From Actinomycetota bacterium (lineage in GTDB: Bacteria; Actinomycetota; Actinomycetes; Nanopelagicales; Nanopelagicaceae), in contig CANCUC010000012.1 in the NCBI GenBank assembly GCA_947381255.1, forward strand, positions 1 to 12,628: a stretch of DNA of 12,628 bases, read 5' to 3'. Of the stretch, positions 1-6,903 are shown piece by piece (position 1 is the first letter of the stretch; the number at the start of each line of letters is the position of its first letter). The position numbers and the translations under genes were made by a program. Below the pieces are notes generated by a model. That model was not told the origin of the DNA, did not search any database, and saw only the letters and a program-made list of their open reading frames with translations.

Positions 1-371
1 ATTACATTGTTCTCAATTGTTGGGTGGCGCTTACCTTTTTCCAAGGTACGTCCGCCGAGTGTTACGCCGTGATAAATCGTTACATCATCACCAACGATTG
101 CGGTCTCTCCAATAACTACGCCCATGCCATGATCGATAAATACCCGGCGGCCAAGCTGCGCACCAGGATGGATCTCAATTCCCGTACGAGCGCGAGTGTG
201 GTTTGCGAAGAAGCGCGCCGCTAAACGCAGGTTCTTCTTCCAGAGCCAATGTTCAAAGCGATGTGCCCATAGAGCGTGCACACCTGGATACGTGAGGGCT
301 ACTTCAAATTTAGAACGCGCAGCAGGATCCCGCTTCAATGCGGTTGCGAGATCCTCTGCGATGAATGACAT
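1..371 (-). CDS. cysE: Serine O-acetyltransferase (CysE/EpsC type), partial, C-terminus off the left edge
   Basis: Makes O-acetylserine from serine and acetyl-CoA in the cytoplasm, the substrate of the CysK encoded just upstream. I translated the minus strand from the ATG at 371: 123 codons are present and the rest lies beyond position 1. The N-terminal helical part (about residues 1-60) reads AEDLATALKRDPAARSKFEV then TYPGVHALWAHRFEHW, typical of the short bacterial CysE form. The hexapeptide-repeat domain then starts with GIEIHPGAQLGRRVFIDHGM and VVIGET. By motif, H81 in the DHG segment matches the catalytic His of E. coli CysE, and E66 (in EIHP) takes the place of its partner acid. The start lies 17 nt after the cysK stop with no clear Shine-Dalgarno, so translational coupling to cysK is likely. 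The active-site motifs seen are intact; the C-terminal tail that docks into CysK is outside the window. Confidence 0.93.
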   Translation of the reverse strand, partial: MSFIAEDLATALKRDPAARSKFEVALTYPGVHALWAHRFEHWLWKKNLRLAARFFANHTRARTGIEIHPGAQLGRRVFIDHGMGVVIGETAIVGDDVTIYHGVTLGGRTLEKGKRHPTIENNV

Positions 372-388
372 AAGTGCTGAAGTATAGG

Positions 389-1339
389 TTAAATAGATGG
401 AGCGACTGGCTCGTCAATAAATTCCTTATAGAGCGGCGTTGATAGATAACGCTCACCGAAGGAAGCTAATACGACGACAATGATCTTGCCAGCGAACTCT
501 GGACGATCTGCAATTTGTGAGACGCCCCACAGGGCTGCGCCTGATGAGATACCAGCAAGGATTCCCTCTTCTTGTCCAGCGCGCTTGGCATATGTAAATG
601 CCTCCTCGTTCGGAGCAGAGAGAACTTCATCATAAATTGTTGTATCAAGAACTGGTGGCACGAAGTTTGCGCCAATTCCTTGAAGCGGGTGTCCTGCAGG
701 AGAACCACCTGTTAGCACTGGAGATGCTGCTGGTTGTACTGCAAAAATCTTTACATTTGGATTCTTCTCTTTAAGAGCTTGTCCAACACCAGTGATAGTT
801 CCACCAGTTCCAATACCCATAACAACAGCCGCAACTTCGCCATCAGTGTCATTCCAAATTTCTGCCGCAGTAGTCTCGCGGTGAATCTTTGGTCCAGCTT
901 GGTTTTCGAATTGGCGAACCAAGATGCCGCCCTCTTCTGCGCCAATTGCTTCGGCGGCCTCTACTGCTCCGCGCATTCCTTGAGCTGCAGGAGTCAGAAT
1001 CAACTTTGCACCGAGTGCGCGCAAGAGTGCGCGACGTTCCTTGGACATTGAATCAGGCATTGTGAGAACAACTTTGTAACCACGTGCAGCGCCGACAGAG
1101 GCAAGTGCGATACCGGTGTTACCACTGGTTGCTTCAACGATGGTTCCACCAGGCTTGAGTGCGCCACTTGCTTCTGCATCATCAACCATGGCCACTGCAA
1201 GACGATCCTTCACAGATGCTGTTGGGTTATAGAACTCAAGCTTTGCTGCGACTGTTGCAGTTGTATTAGGAAATAGGCGCTGGATCTTGACGAGCGGTGT
1301 ATTTCCAAATACCTCTGAAATATTGTTGTAAATCTTCAT
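389..1339 (-). CDS. cysK: Cysteine synthase A (O-acetylserine sulfhydrylase)
   Basis: PLP enzyme that makes cysteine from O-acetylserine and sulfide in the cytoplasm. At 316 residues it has the usual length of CysK. Visible landmarks are the substrate-entry start FGNTPLVKI (11-19), the PLP lysine K44 in NPTASVKDRLA, the substrate loop TSGNTG (71-76), the phosphate-binding loop GTGGT (177-181), GISSGAA near 263-269, and the conserved C-terminal SFGERYLSTPLY (293-304). The start is the ATG at 1339, preceded by a GGGAGAG Shine-Dalgarno directly upstream. It is followed by cysE after 17 nt, so the two form an operon and probably the cysteine synthase complex. Upstream, 101 nt separate it from the multicopper oxidase on the same strand. 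That gap holds a 17-bp palindrome that may be an operator. CysK is preferred over cystathionine beta-synthase because of the length and the adjacent cysE. Confidence 0.96.
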   Translation of the reverse strand: MKIYNNISEVFGNTPLVKIQRLFPNTTATVAAKLEFYNPTASVKDRLAVAMVDDAEASGALKPGGTIVEATSGNTGIALASVGAARGYKVVLTMPDSMSKERRALLRALGAKLILTPAAQGMRGAVEAAEAIGAEEGGILVRQFENQAGPKIHRETTAAEIWNDTDGEVAAVVMGIGTGGTITGVGQALKEKNPNVKIFAVQPAASPVLTGGSPAGHPLQGIGANFVPPVLDTTIYDEVLSAPNEEAFTYAKRAGQEEGILAGISSGAALWGVSQIADRPEFAGKIIVVVLASFGERYLSTPLYKEFIDEPVAPSI

Positions 1340-1388
1340 TGTCTCTCCCGTGCTCGGTGTGAGGTGAAGGTAGCAGGATTAAGCGTCG

Positions 1389-1405
1389 AGTTCTCAGTGA
1401 GAACT
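1389..1405. promoter_or_regulatory. 17-bp perfect palindrome upstream of cysK, candidate operator
   Basis: AGTTCTCA-G-TGAGAACT is a perfect 8+1+8 inverted repeat, 50-66 nt upstream of the cysK start, in the 101-nt gap after the multicopper oxidase. No T-run follows it on the minus strand, which argues against an intrinsic terminator. A weak -10-like TACTAG (minus strand, 1409-1404) overlaps its edge. A dimeric regulator of cysteine synthesis binding here is an inference; I cannot name the regulator family. A 7-bp hairpin in the oxidase 3' end is the alternative. Confidence 0.5.
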
Positions 1406-1440
1406 AGTAAGTGCAAGTCATTCGCATTAAAACGAAGACT

Positions 1441-2919
1441 CTAGACCACTAAGAATTGACCCATCAATCCGCCGTCTTCGTGATTAGCCATATGGCAGTG
1501 GTACATATAAGCCCAGGTTGAACTTGAGAAATCGGCAAACTTCGCCAGGAAGGTGACTCTCTCATTTCGCTGAATAGAGAAGGTATCTTTCCAACCATTC
1601 TCATGGGCTGGAATCGGTCCTGAGCTTCTGGAGATAATCTTGAACTGCACATCATGAATATGAAAGGCATGCCCAAAGATCTGATCGTTTGTGATGGTCC
1701 ATGCCTCGGTAGCGCCTAACTTCACGCGCTGGTTGATGACCGACATGTCATAGCTCTTACTATCAAAGGTAAATGGTGTGCCTGCTCCCTGATCGTTGAT
1801 GGCGATTGTTCGAGAATTAGTAACTTCCGCCTTTGTAGGAAAAGTACTGGCAGCGAGAGTTGTTGGAAGTTTCGTTATTGCAGAACTAGTGGCTTTTATG
1901 ACTTGAATTTTCAGAAGGTCAAATTCAGTGTTGTTGAGCAAACTTCCAAATTCACCCGAGGTTGCCGGTTCCGCTCCGCCATATCCAAATGCTAAGCCCT
2001 TGTTAAAGGCGCGGAGTGAAAGCGTGGAACCAACTGCATTGCCGGTTAAATCAACCAGGATCTCATAGCGCTCACCTGGAACCATAATCAATCGCTTTAC
2101 GGGAATCGGCTTTTGAACCAAACCACCATCTGTTGCAATGACGTGGAAGGTGCGTCCATCAGAGAGACCTATGTTGAATACCCGTTCTGATTCAATATTT
2201 AGAAGACGAAGGCGAACAAATTGAGCAGGAAGTGAGACCTGAGCATTTGCTACCCCATTGGTAAGCAAGGTATCGCCGTAAATAGTGGTCGGACTAATTT
2301 GATTGGTAGCAGAAAGAGAACGGCTTCCAAGAGCAAGTGGAATATCATCAACACCGTAGGTGCGAGGAAGTGCAAGTACCGCCTCAACAGAGTCCTGGAC
2401 GATAATAAATCCTCCGGCTCCCAAAGCTAATTGTTTCTGAGTAGTTTTGTGCATGTGGGGGTGGTACCAATACGTCGCAGCATTATTCATCATCTTAAAT
2501 TTAGGTTTCCACGTCTTGCCCACTTCAATCACCTGCATGGGTCCACCATCCATCTCGGCTGGCAAATGAATGCCGTGCCAATGCGTTGTGGTCTGCTCGT
2601 TCAAATTATTTGTCACGTTGAGTGAAATGTCATCGCCCTTTTTCATTACGAGCGTAGGGCCCCAAAATCCGACTCCGTTATAGCTATATGTCTTCGTAAG
2701 AGCGCCGCCGGCAATTTGCTTTGTTGATTTCTGAAGCTTGAGATTGAAATTCTTCCCTGAAAGTACAGGTGGGATGTACAGGGCATTACTTGGAATCGCA
2801 GCATCGGAACTAGGCGTATCCAATAGATTTGGCGCTAGTGCTGCACCCAGAGTTAGACTTCCGACCTTGAGAAAATTTCTTCTATCCATCCCAGATTGAT
2901 GCTTACTCGGAATTCTCAT
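1441..2919 (-). CDS. Tat-exported multicopper oxidase (CueO/laccase/bilirubin-oxidase type)
   Basis: Three-cupredoxin-domain oxidase that couples one-electron oxidation of a substrate (Cu(I), phenolics or bilirubin-like compounds in the family) to reduction of O2 to water, acting outside the membrane. The N-terminus carries a twin-arginine signal: DRRNFLKVGSLTLGAALA (12-29), cleaved near residues 39-42. All copper motifs are present: HWHGIH (113-118), YWYHPHMH (150-157), HAFHIH (417-422) and YHCHMANHEDGGLMGQF (473-489). Type 2/3 ligands are H113, H115, H153, H155, H420, H422, H474 and H476. Type 1 ligands are H417, C475 and H480. The axial type 1 position (H480+5) is L485 where CueO and CotA have Met. 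The length of 492 is near CueO. No Met-rich copper insert like that of CueO is evident, so cuprous oxidase activity is not assured. The ATG at 2919 follows AAAGTGAG; an internal ATG at residue 11 has a poorer upstream site. It lies 45 nt after the SGNH gene, apparently the last gene of the mal run. Confidence 0.9.
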   Translation of the reverse strand: MRIPSKHQSGMDRRNFLKVGSLTLGAALAPNLLDTPSSDAAIPSNALYIPPVLSGKNFNLKLQKSTKQIAGGALTKTYSYNGVGFWGPTLVMKKGDDISLNVTNNLNEQTTTHWHGIHLPAEMDGGPMQVIEVGKTWKPKFKMMNNAATYWYHPHMHKTTQKQLALGAGGFIIVQDSVEAVLALPRTYGVDDIPLALGSRSLSATNQISPTTIYGDTLLTNGVANAQVSLPAQFVRLRLLNIESERVFNIGLSDGRTFHVIATDGGLVQKPIPVKRLIMVPGERYEILVDLTGNAVGSTLSLRAFNKGLAFGYGGAEPATSGEFGSLLNNTEFDLLKIQVIKATSSAITKLPTTLAASTFPTKAEVTNSRTIAINDQGAGTPFTFDSKSYDMSVINQRVKLGATEAWTITNDQIFGHAFHIHDVQFKIISRSSGPIPAHENGWKDTFSIQRNERVTFLAKFADFSSSTWAYMYHCHMANHEDGGLMGQFLVV

Positions 2920-2951
2920 GTGCAGCTCACTTTCTTTGTTGGTAGAGATCA

Positions 2952-2971
2952 GGTTTAGTTCTCTCTAAACC
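2952..2971. repeat. Small inverted repeat over the SGNH stop codon
   Basis: GGTTTAG-TTCTCT-CTAAACC forms a 7-bp stem with a 6-nt loop. It spans the end of the SGNH hydrolase gene and the first bases of the 45-nt gap before the multicopper oxidase. There is no T-run after it, so it is a poor intrinsic terminator. It may slow or process the transcript, or be chance. Confidence 0.35.
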
Positions 2972-3507
2972 GCCAAATTATTGGAGATTACGGGAGCTAG
3001 AGCGCGGAACCATTCTTCGTAGCCAGCATTATTTAAGTGCAAGCCAAAAGTATCAGGATCAGAACAATACTCAATCTTTAAAATATCCCGATTGTCATCT
3101 TTAAGTAATCCATGAGTATCAAAATAGATAATTCCAAGTGCTTCCAATTCAGGTTTAATTTCTTTATTTACCTCAATGACGCTCTGTGAAAACTCGCCAG
3201 TACGTGGAGTCAGTGAATTCCAGATAATCGGTACATTCGGCAGGAGTTTTCTCAAATCATCAGCGTTGGCGAGAATATTCTCGATTACATCCTCAATCGG
3301 CAATCGAAATTTTCCGAAGTCGTTTGTACCAATCATCACTATAAGTAATTCAGGCTGTGACTCAACAATGTCATTCACCAATGCAGCTAAATCTGAAGTT
3401 GTGTGACCAGGAAAAGCAAAATTGGTTACGTAGTGATCTGGAAGCCAGAACTGCCAAGGTCCTCCATGAATAATGCTGTCCCCTGCGAAAACAATCCTGC
3501 GCTTCAT
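2965..3507 (-). CDS. SGNH/GDSL-family hydrolase with an atypical Block V
   Basis: Small cytoplasmic esterase-like protein of 180 residues with no signal peptide or membrane segment. SGNH blocks are visible: Block I FAGDSI (7-12) with nucleophile S11, Block II G34 in FPGHTT, Block III GTND (60-63) with oxyanion N62, and Block V LHLNNAGY with H157. The family acid normally three residues before that His is missing: position 154 is Phe (DPDTFGLH), with D152 and D150 nearby. The protein could work with a Ser-His dyad, use D152, or be impaired. Its ATG overlaps the preceding esterase stop by 4 nt (ATGA, 3507-3504), after the Shine-Dalgarno AAAGGAAA. This shows translational coupling within the mal operon. 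The context suggests removal of acyl groups from imported sugars; that is inference, and the substrate is unknown. Confidence 0.82.
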   Translation of the reverse strand: MKRRIVFAGDSIIHGGPWQFWLPDHYVTNFAFPGHTTSDLAALVNDIVESQPELLIVMIGTNDFGKFRLPIEDVIENILANADDLRKLLPNVPIIWNSLTPRTGEFSQSVIEVNKEIKPELEALGIIYFDTHGLLKDDNRDILKIEYCSDPDTFGLHLNNAGYEEWFRALAPVISNNLAV

Positions 3508-4364
3508 TTATTTCCTTTCCCGAGCCAAAAATCTAGAGCTGCTGGCGCATAACGTGCCCATGAGGCATTGGAATGGGCACCTCTATTCAGTGTCCTGCTT
3601 ACAAAATCAATATTTTCTTTATATCCCTTCGCCTTAATCAAGCGATCGGCGAGATCCTGCGAGTTCTCATATAAGGCGTCCAAACCCTTTGTGCCTCGGC
3701 TCATCCACAACTTATGTCTCCCTGGAGCTGGGAAGTCCTGCATCATCTTCTCGGCAAGTTGATCTCCGCCTAGAACCCAATGAGGAGAGAAACTGAGCGC
3801 CGTATGAAAGAAATCAGGTTCCTTAATTAACGAATAAATAGCGGCTAACCCGCCCATGCTGGCACCAAGGATTGCGGTCTTCTCTGGCGTGATTTCTTTC
3901 CCAAGATGTGCTGCAATCGTTGGAACTATCAAATCCGTCAACTCTGCGACATGCTGATCAGCCGTCAGAGTAGCTAGAAAAGAATCTACATTCCCTTTAT
4001 AGAGCCCGTGACTTTCTTGGCTCCAATTTTCACTCTTAGACATGTATTGAGCTGGAACATATTCTTTTAATCGGCCGAGGTTGTCTGCTAAATAAGGCGT
4101 GTGATAAACACAAATAACCGTTGGTGCAGTCAGTCCATGTTTCGCAAAAACCTTAAGTGCTGATTGTCCCAACTCCCAGGTCGCACGCTGGTGAGGATTG
4201 ATTGGAATGTTCCGCTTATCCAAGACATTTTGCCCATCCAATGCAATGAGGAAATATTCACTCGGTTCGCGAGGTGACCAGTAGTCGACCGTTCGATCAC
4301 CAAAACGAACTTTATGAACTTCTCCCGGCAAGCCTCTCACCTGGAAATTTTCAACAGCTAACAC
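3504..4364 (-). CDS. Alpha/beta-hydrolase of the putative esterase (Fes/esterase D-like) family
   Basis: Cytoplasmic serine esterase of the family that includes enterochelin esterase and antigen-85-like enzymes (PF00756-type, by recognition). I prefer the GTG at 4364, 7 nt after the malG stop and preceded by AAGGGATAGGA. This gives 286 residues starting LAVENFQVRG. The frame stays open to another GTG at 4391, which would add nine residues rich in CGA/AGG arginine codons and overlap malG by 20 nt. Numbered from that longer form, the nucleophile elbow is GASMGG with S178, and the likely catalytic His is H273 in RGAHSNASW; the acid is not certain. Early segments YFLIALDGQN and VICVYHTPY match the family's first strands and oxyanion region. 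The gene sits between malG and the SGNH hydrolase, with a 4-nt overlap to the latter. A role in de-acylating imported alpha-glucan oligosaccharides is inferred from context only. Confidence 0.82.
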   Translation of the reverse strand: MLAVENFQVRGLPGEVHKVRFGDRTVDYWSPREPSEYFLIALDGQNVLDKRNIPINPHQRATWELGQSALKVFAKHGLTAPTVICVYHTPYLADNLGRLKEYVPAQYMSKSENWSQESHGLYKGNVDSFLATLTADQHVAELTDLIVPTIAAHLGKEITPEKTAILGASMGGLAAIYSLIKEPDFFHTALSFSPHWVLGGDQLAEKMMQDFPAPGRHKLWMSRGTKGLDALYENSQDLADRLIKAKGYKENIDFVSRTLNRGAHSNASWARYAPAALDFWLGKGNK

Positions 4365-4371
4365 TCGATTC

Positions 4372-5259
4372 CTATCCCTTCGTAGATCCACTGACGAGTC
4401 CAGACACGAGAAACTTCTGGAGGAACATAAAGAGGGCTAAGACTGGAATCGTCGCGAGAAGCGCTCCAGCAGTAAAAGGGCCCCAGTTCTTCCCGTATTG
4501 GCCGTAAATGAACTGCTGCAAGCCGACAGCAACAGTCATATTTTTCCCATCAAGCCCCAGAATTACCGAAGTAATTAGATACTCATTCAAAATCCCGATG
4601 AAAGAGAGGAGTGAAATCACAACAAAGACGGGTACGGCTAGAGGAACAATAATTCTTGTGAAGATTAGAAAGTGACCAGCGCCATCAATTGTCGCTGCTT
4701 CATCAATCTCACTCGGAATAGTGTCGAAGAAACCTTTCAACATCCACGTATTTACTCCCAGTGCCGCTCCTCCAAATATGAGGATCAGGGGAAGTTGGTG
4801 ACCTAGTCCAAGGAAAACAAATGTCTTACCAAAAGTATTTATGATCAAGAACAAGGTAGTGGCTGCCAATAACTGAGGAAACATCTGCACGATCAAAATT
4901 GTGGTGAGCGTAAGTTTGCGACCTCTGAATCTATGCCGACTCAGTGAATAAGCTGCAGATGCTCCAATAATGGTCTGCATGGCGGCGGCGCAAATTGCCA
5001 CAACCATTGAATTTCTTACCCATGTAAAGAATGGCTTCTCTTTATTAGAGAACAATTGTGTGAAGTTAGCCAGACCTCGATGCAGTGGTATCAATTGCTG
5101 AGTACTAATTTGCCCCGTCACATCAAAGGCAGCTGAAATCATCCAGACCAAGGGAAAGAGGGCAAAACAGGCCACTACAACTCCTAGGAGATGGCGCCAT
5201 AGGACTTTTCTAAGCCAAATCTTCCTTCGTCTTGCGTTAGGAACGCTCGGCGCTTTCAT
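4372..5259 (-). CDS. malG: Maltodextrin ABC transporter permease MalG
   Basis: Inner-membrane permease that pairs with MalF to carry maltose or maltodextrins. It has 295 residues, the usual MalG length, with an N-terminal basic stretch (RRRKIWLRK) and about six membrane segments. Family-typical stretches include ALFPLVWMISAAF (33-45), NSMVVAICAAAMQTIIGASA (83-102), and the cytoplasmic EAA loop EIDEAATIDGAG (184-195), which docks to the ATPase. The C-terminal GALLATIPVLALFMFLQKF also fits. The ATG directly abuts the malF stop (TAGATG), and the Shine-Dalgarno AAGGGGTG lies inside the malF end. No ATPase gene follows; the next gene is an esterase. Confidence 0.95.
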   Translation of the reverse strand: MKAPSVPNARRRKIWLRKVLWRHLLGVVVACFALFPLVWMISAAFDVTGQISTQQLIPLHRGLANFTQLFSNKEKPFFTWVRNSMVVAICAAAMQTIIGASAAYSLSRHRFRGRKLTLTTILIVQMFPQLLAATTLFLIINTFGKTFVFLGLGHQLPLILIFGGAALGVNTWMLKGFFDTIPSEIDEAATIDGAGHFLIFTRIIVPLAVPVFVVISLLSFIGILNEYLITSVILGLDGKNMTVAVGLQQFIYGQYGKNWGPFTAGALLATIPVLALFMFLQKFLVSGLVSGSTKG

Positions 5260-6795
5260 CTAATTCACCCCTTCCATCGTCTTCATGCGACGTAATCCAT
5301 ACACAGAAATGAGGCCGATTAAAATAAAGTTCAAAATTGAAAGAGCACTTGCAAGTCCATAGTTGCTACCCTCTTGCGAGTTGAAGGCCAACTTGTATGT
5401 ATAAGAAATCAAAATATCTGTCGCTCCAGCGTTTCCATTTGTATTTGGAAACGTTGGCCCACCCCCGGTTAAGAGATAGATCACTCCGAAATTATTCAAA
5501 GCCATAGCTCCAGACGCCACGAGTAATGGAGCAACCGTACGCATGACCAATGGAAGTTTGATAAGTCCAAATACTTTTAGCGGGGATGCCCCATCGATTT
5601 CAGCAGCCTCGATAATCTCATTTGGTATCGCTTGAATGGCCCCAGTGCAGATGAGGAACATGTAAGGAAAAGTCACCCACAGCTCAACTATGAGGACCGC
5701 AACCCGAGCCCAGAGGGAATCTGTGAGCCAAGGAGTTGAAATATGGAAAATGCGATCAATGACACCCGTTTGTGCCGTGAATAGGCCGGACCAAACCAAA
5801 ACGGAGAGAACACTTGGTATCGCCATGGGAACGATAAAAATTGTTCTGTAAATGCGTCTTGAATAAAGTAATGGCGAGTTAAAAATAAGCGCCAGACAAA
5901 GCCCCATGAGAAAACCCAAAGCGACAAGAATTATGGCATTTAAGAAAGTCCATGCAAGCACTTTGAGGAGCGGGTGTCGGATATCTGCGTTATGAATGAT
6001 TGATGTGAAATTTCGCCAACCCACTGTGGTTTTCCATCCGGGGAAAAGCGCCTCACCGGACTGGCTAACCATTTGGCCATTGTTATTTGGATGGTAGCGA
6101 ACACCACTTTCAACATTTACCAGTTCATCTTTCGCAGGAAAATACACCATGCTCGGTTTAAATACCTGCAAAGTTTGTAGATCTTGGGCTTGCAGCACCA
6201 ATCCACTCTTGAGCTTTACTTGAATATCTCCCAGATCTCCAGAAACCGCTTCGGTTTCATTCGAATTGAGAAGTCGAAATCCGTGCACCTTCTCAATGGA
6301 ACTATCGGATGATTTAACAATCTGCGAAACTTGAAGCTGTTCAAGTGAGGAACTATTTCCAGCCCACCAGGAATTTTTGGGATATTCGAAGATAAGAAAT
6401 AACTTCTTTGAATTGTTTTCGATGGCCACTTTAAAAATTACAGGACCTGCATTGTTAAACGGTACGTTTGAGTTTTCAACAATTGTCGATATTGCCTGAG
6501 ATTTCGAGATTTCGTGGCCATTTGAGTCATTTGTGAATGCAACATATCCAGAATAGAAGGATGGATAAATTTGAAAGAGAACGAGAAATAGAACTCCTGG
6601 CACCAGGTACTTTGCGGGAACCTTTTTATGAAAAGTGTAAAGGTAGATAAGGATGCAGGCAGAGCTGGTGAAAAATACACTCAAAAACCAGGATCTACTT
6701 TGAAGGAATCGAATGCCCATAAAGAGAAGGCTTAGCGCGATTGAGTAAGTGAATGCGTACTTAAGGAATGTCCCCCTTGTAAGTCGCACTTTCAT
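5260..6795 (-). CDS. malF: Maltodextrin ABC transporter permease MalF with a large P2-like domain
   Basis: Permease partner of MalG. At 511 residues it has the architecture of E. coli MalF (514) rather than the roughly 300-residue form common in Gram-positive sugar transporters. Two extra N-terminal membrane segments lie at about 13-31 and 36-55, and a third at about 62-82. Residues about 88-275 form a hydrophilic extracytoplasmic domain in the place of the E. coli P2 loop. The permease core then runs from about 277 to 500. The EAA loop is EIIEAAEIDGAS (393-404). The C-terminal stretch NNFGVIYLLTGGGP, TDILISYTYKLAF and NYGLASALSILNF matches MalF closely. The ATG at 6795 follows GGTGAAATAGT, a modest Shine-Dalgarno. 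A 108-nt gap with a terminator-like hairpin separates it from malE; its stop abuts malG. Confidence 0.95.
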   Translation of the reverse strand: MKVRLTRGTFLKYAFTYSIALSLLFMGIRFLQSRSWFLSVFFTSSACILIYLYTFHKKVPAKYLVPGVLFLVLFQIYPSFYSGYVAFTNDSNGHEISKSQAISTIVENSNVPFNNAGPVIFKVAIENNSKKLFLIFEYPKNSWWAGNSSSLEQLQVSQIVKSSDSSIEKVHGFRLLNSNETEAVSGDLGDIQVKLKSGLVLQAQDLQTLQVFKPSMVYFPAKDELVNVESGVRYHPNNNGQMVSQSGEALFPGWKTTVGWRNFTSIIHNADIRHPLLKVLAWTFLNAIILVALGFLMGLCLALIFNSPLLYSRRIYRTIFIVPMAIPSVLSVLVWSGLFTAQTGVIDRIFHISTPWLTDSLWARVAVLIVELWVTFPYMFLICTGAIQAIPNEIIEAAEIDGASPLKVFGLIKLPLVMRTVAPLLVASGAMALNNFGVIYLLTGGGPTFPNTNGNAGATDILISYTYKLAFNSQEGSNYGLASALSILNFILIGLISVYGLRRMKTMEGVN

Positions 6796-6847
6796 ACTAT
6801 TTCACCATTCCAAGAGCGTAGATTTAATTATCGGAAGTCAGGTATAT

Positions 6848-6890
6848 AAAAGGTGGTCCTGGAGCAATACCCCTACTACGCCAGGACCAC
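6848..6890 (-). terminator. Terminator-like hairpin between malE and malF
   Basis: Read on the minus strand after the malE stop, a perfect 10-bp stem GTGGTCCTGG / CCAGGACCAC (6890-6881 with 6862-6853) encloses an 18-nt loop that can form a small inner stem (AGTA/TATT around GGGG). The stem is followed by C then TTTT and ATATA. This is a strong GC-rich hairpin with a short U-run, 13 nt after the malE stop. Partial termination or 3' protection would leave more malE than malFG mRNA, as fits a binding-protein transporter. The alternative is a complete terminator with a separate malF promoter, of which I see no clear sign in the remaining bases. Confidence 0.8.
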
Positions 6891-6903
6891 TCTTTATCTC
6901 TAC

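Noticed and set aside
734..1051. Plus-strand open frame of 105 codons
   Set aside because: It lies wholly antisense to cysK, whose motifs are intact; it has a Cys/Ser-rich shadow composition.
1421..1436. TTCG...CGAA inverted repeat just after the multicopper oxidase stop as a terminator
   Set aside because: The stem is only 4 bp with an A/T loop and no following T-run on the minus strand; too weak.
4365..4391. Longer esterase start at GTG 4391
   Set aside because: It overlaps malG by 20 nt and adds nine residues rich in CGA/AGG arginine codons that look like a translated Shine-Dalgarno; the GTG at 4364 has a better site. The longer form cannot be fully excluded.
6455..6467. AAACG-GTA-CGTTT, a LacI/CRE-like inverted repeat
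   Set aside because: It lies inside the malF coding region, is short with a 3-nt centre, and differs from the 16-bp palindrome at the malE promoter; probably chance.
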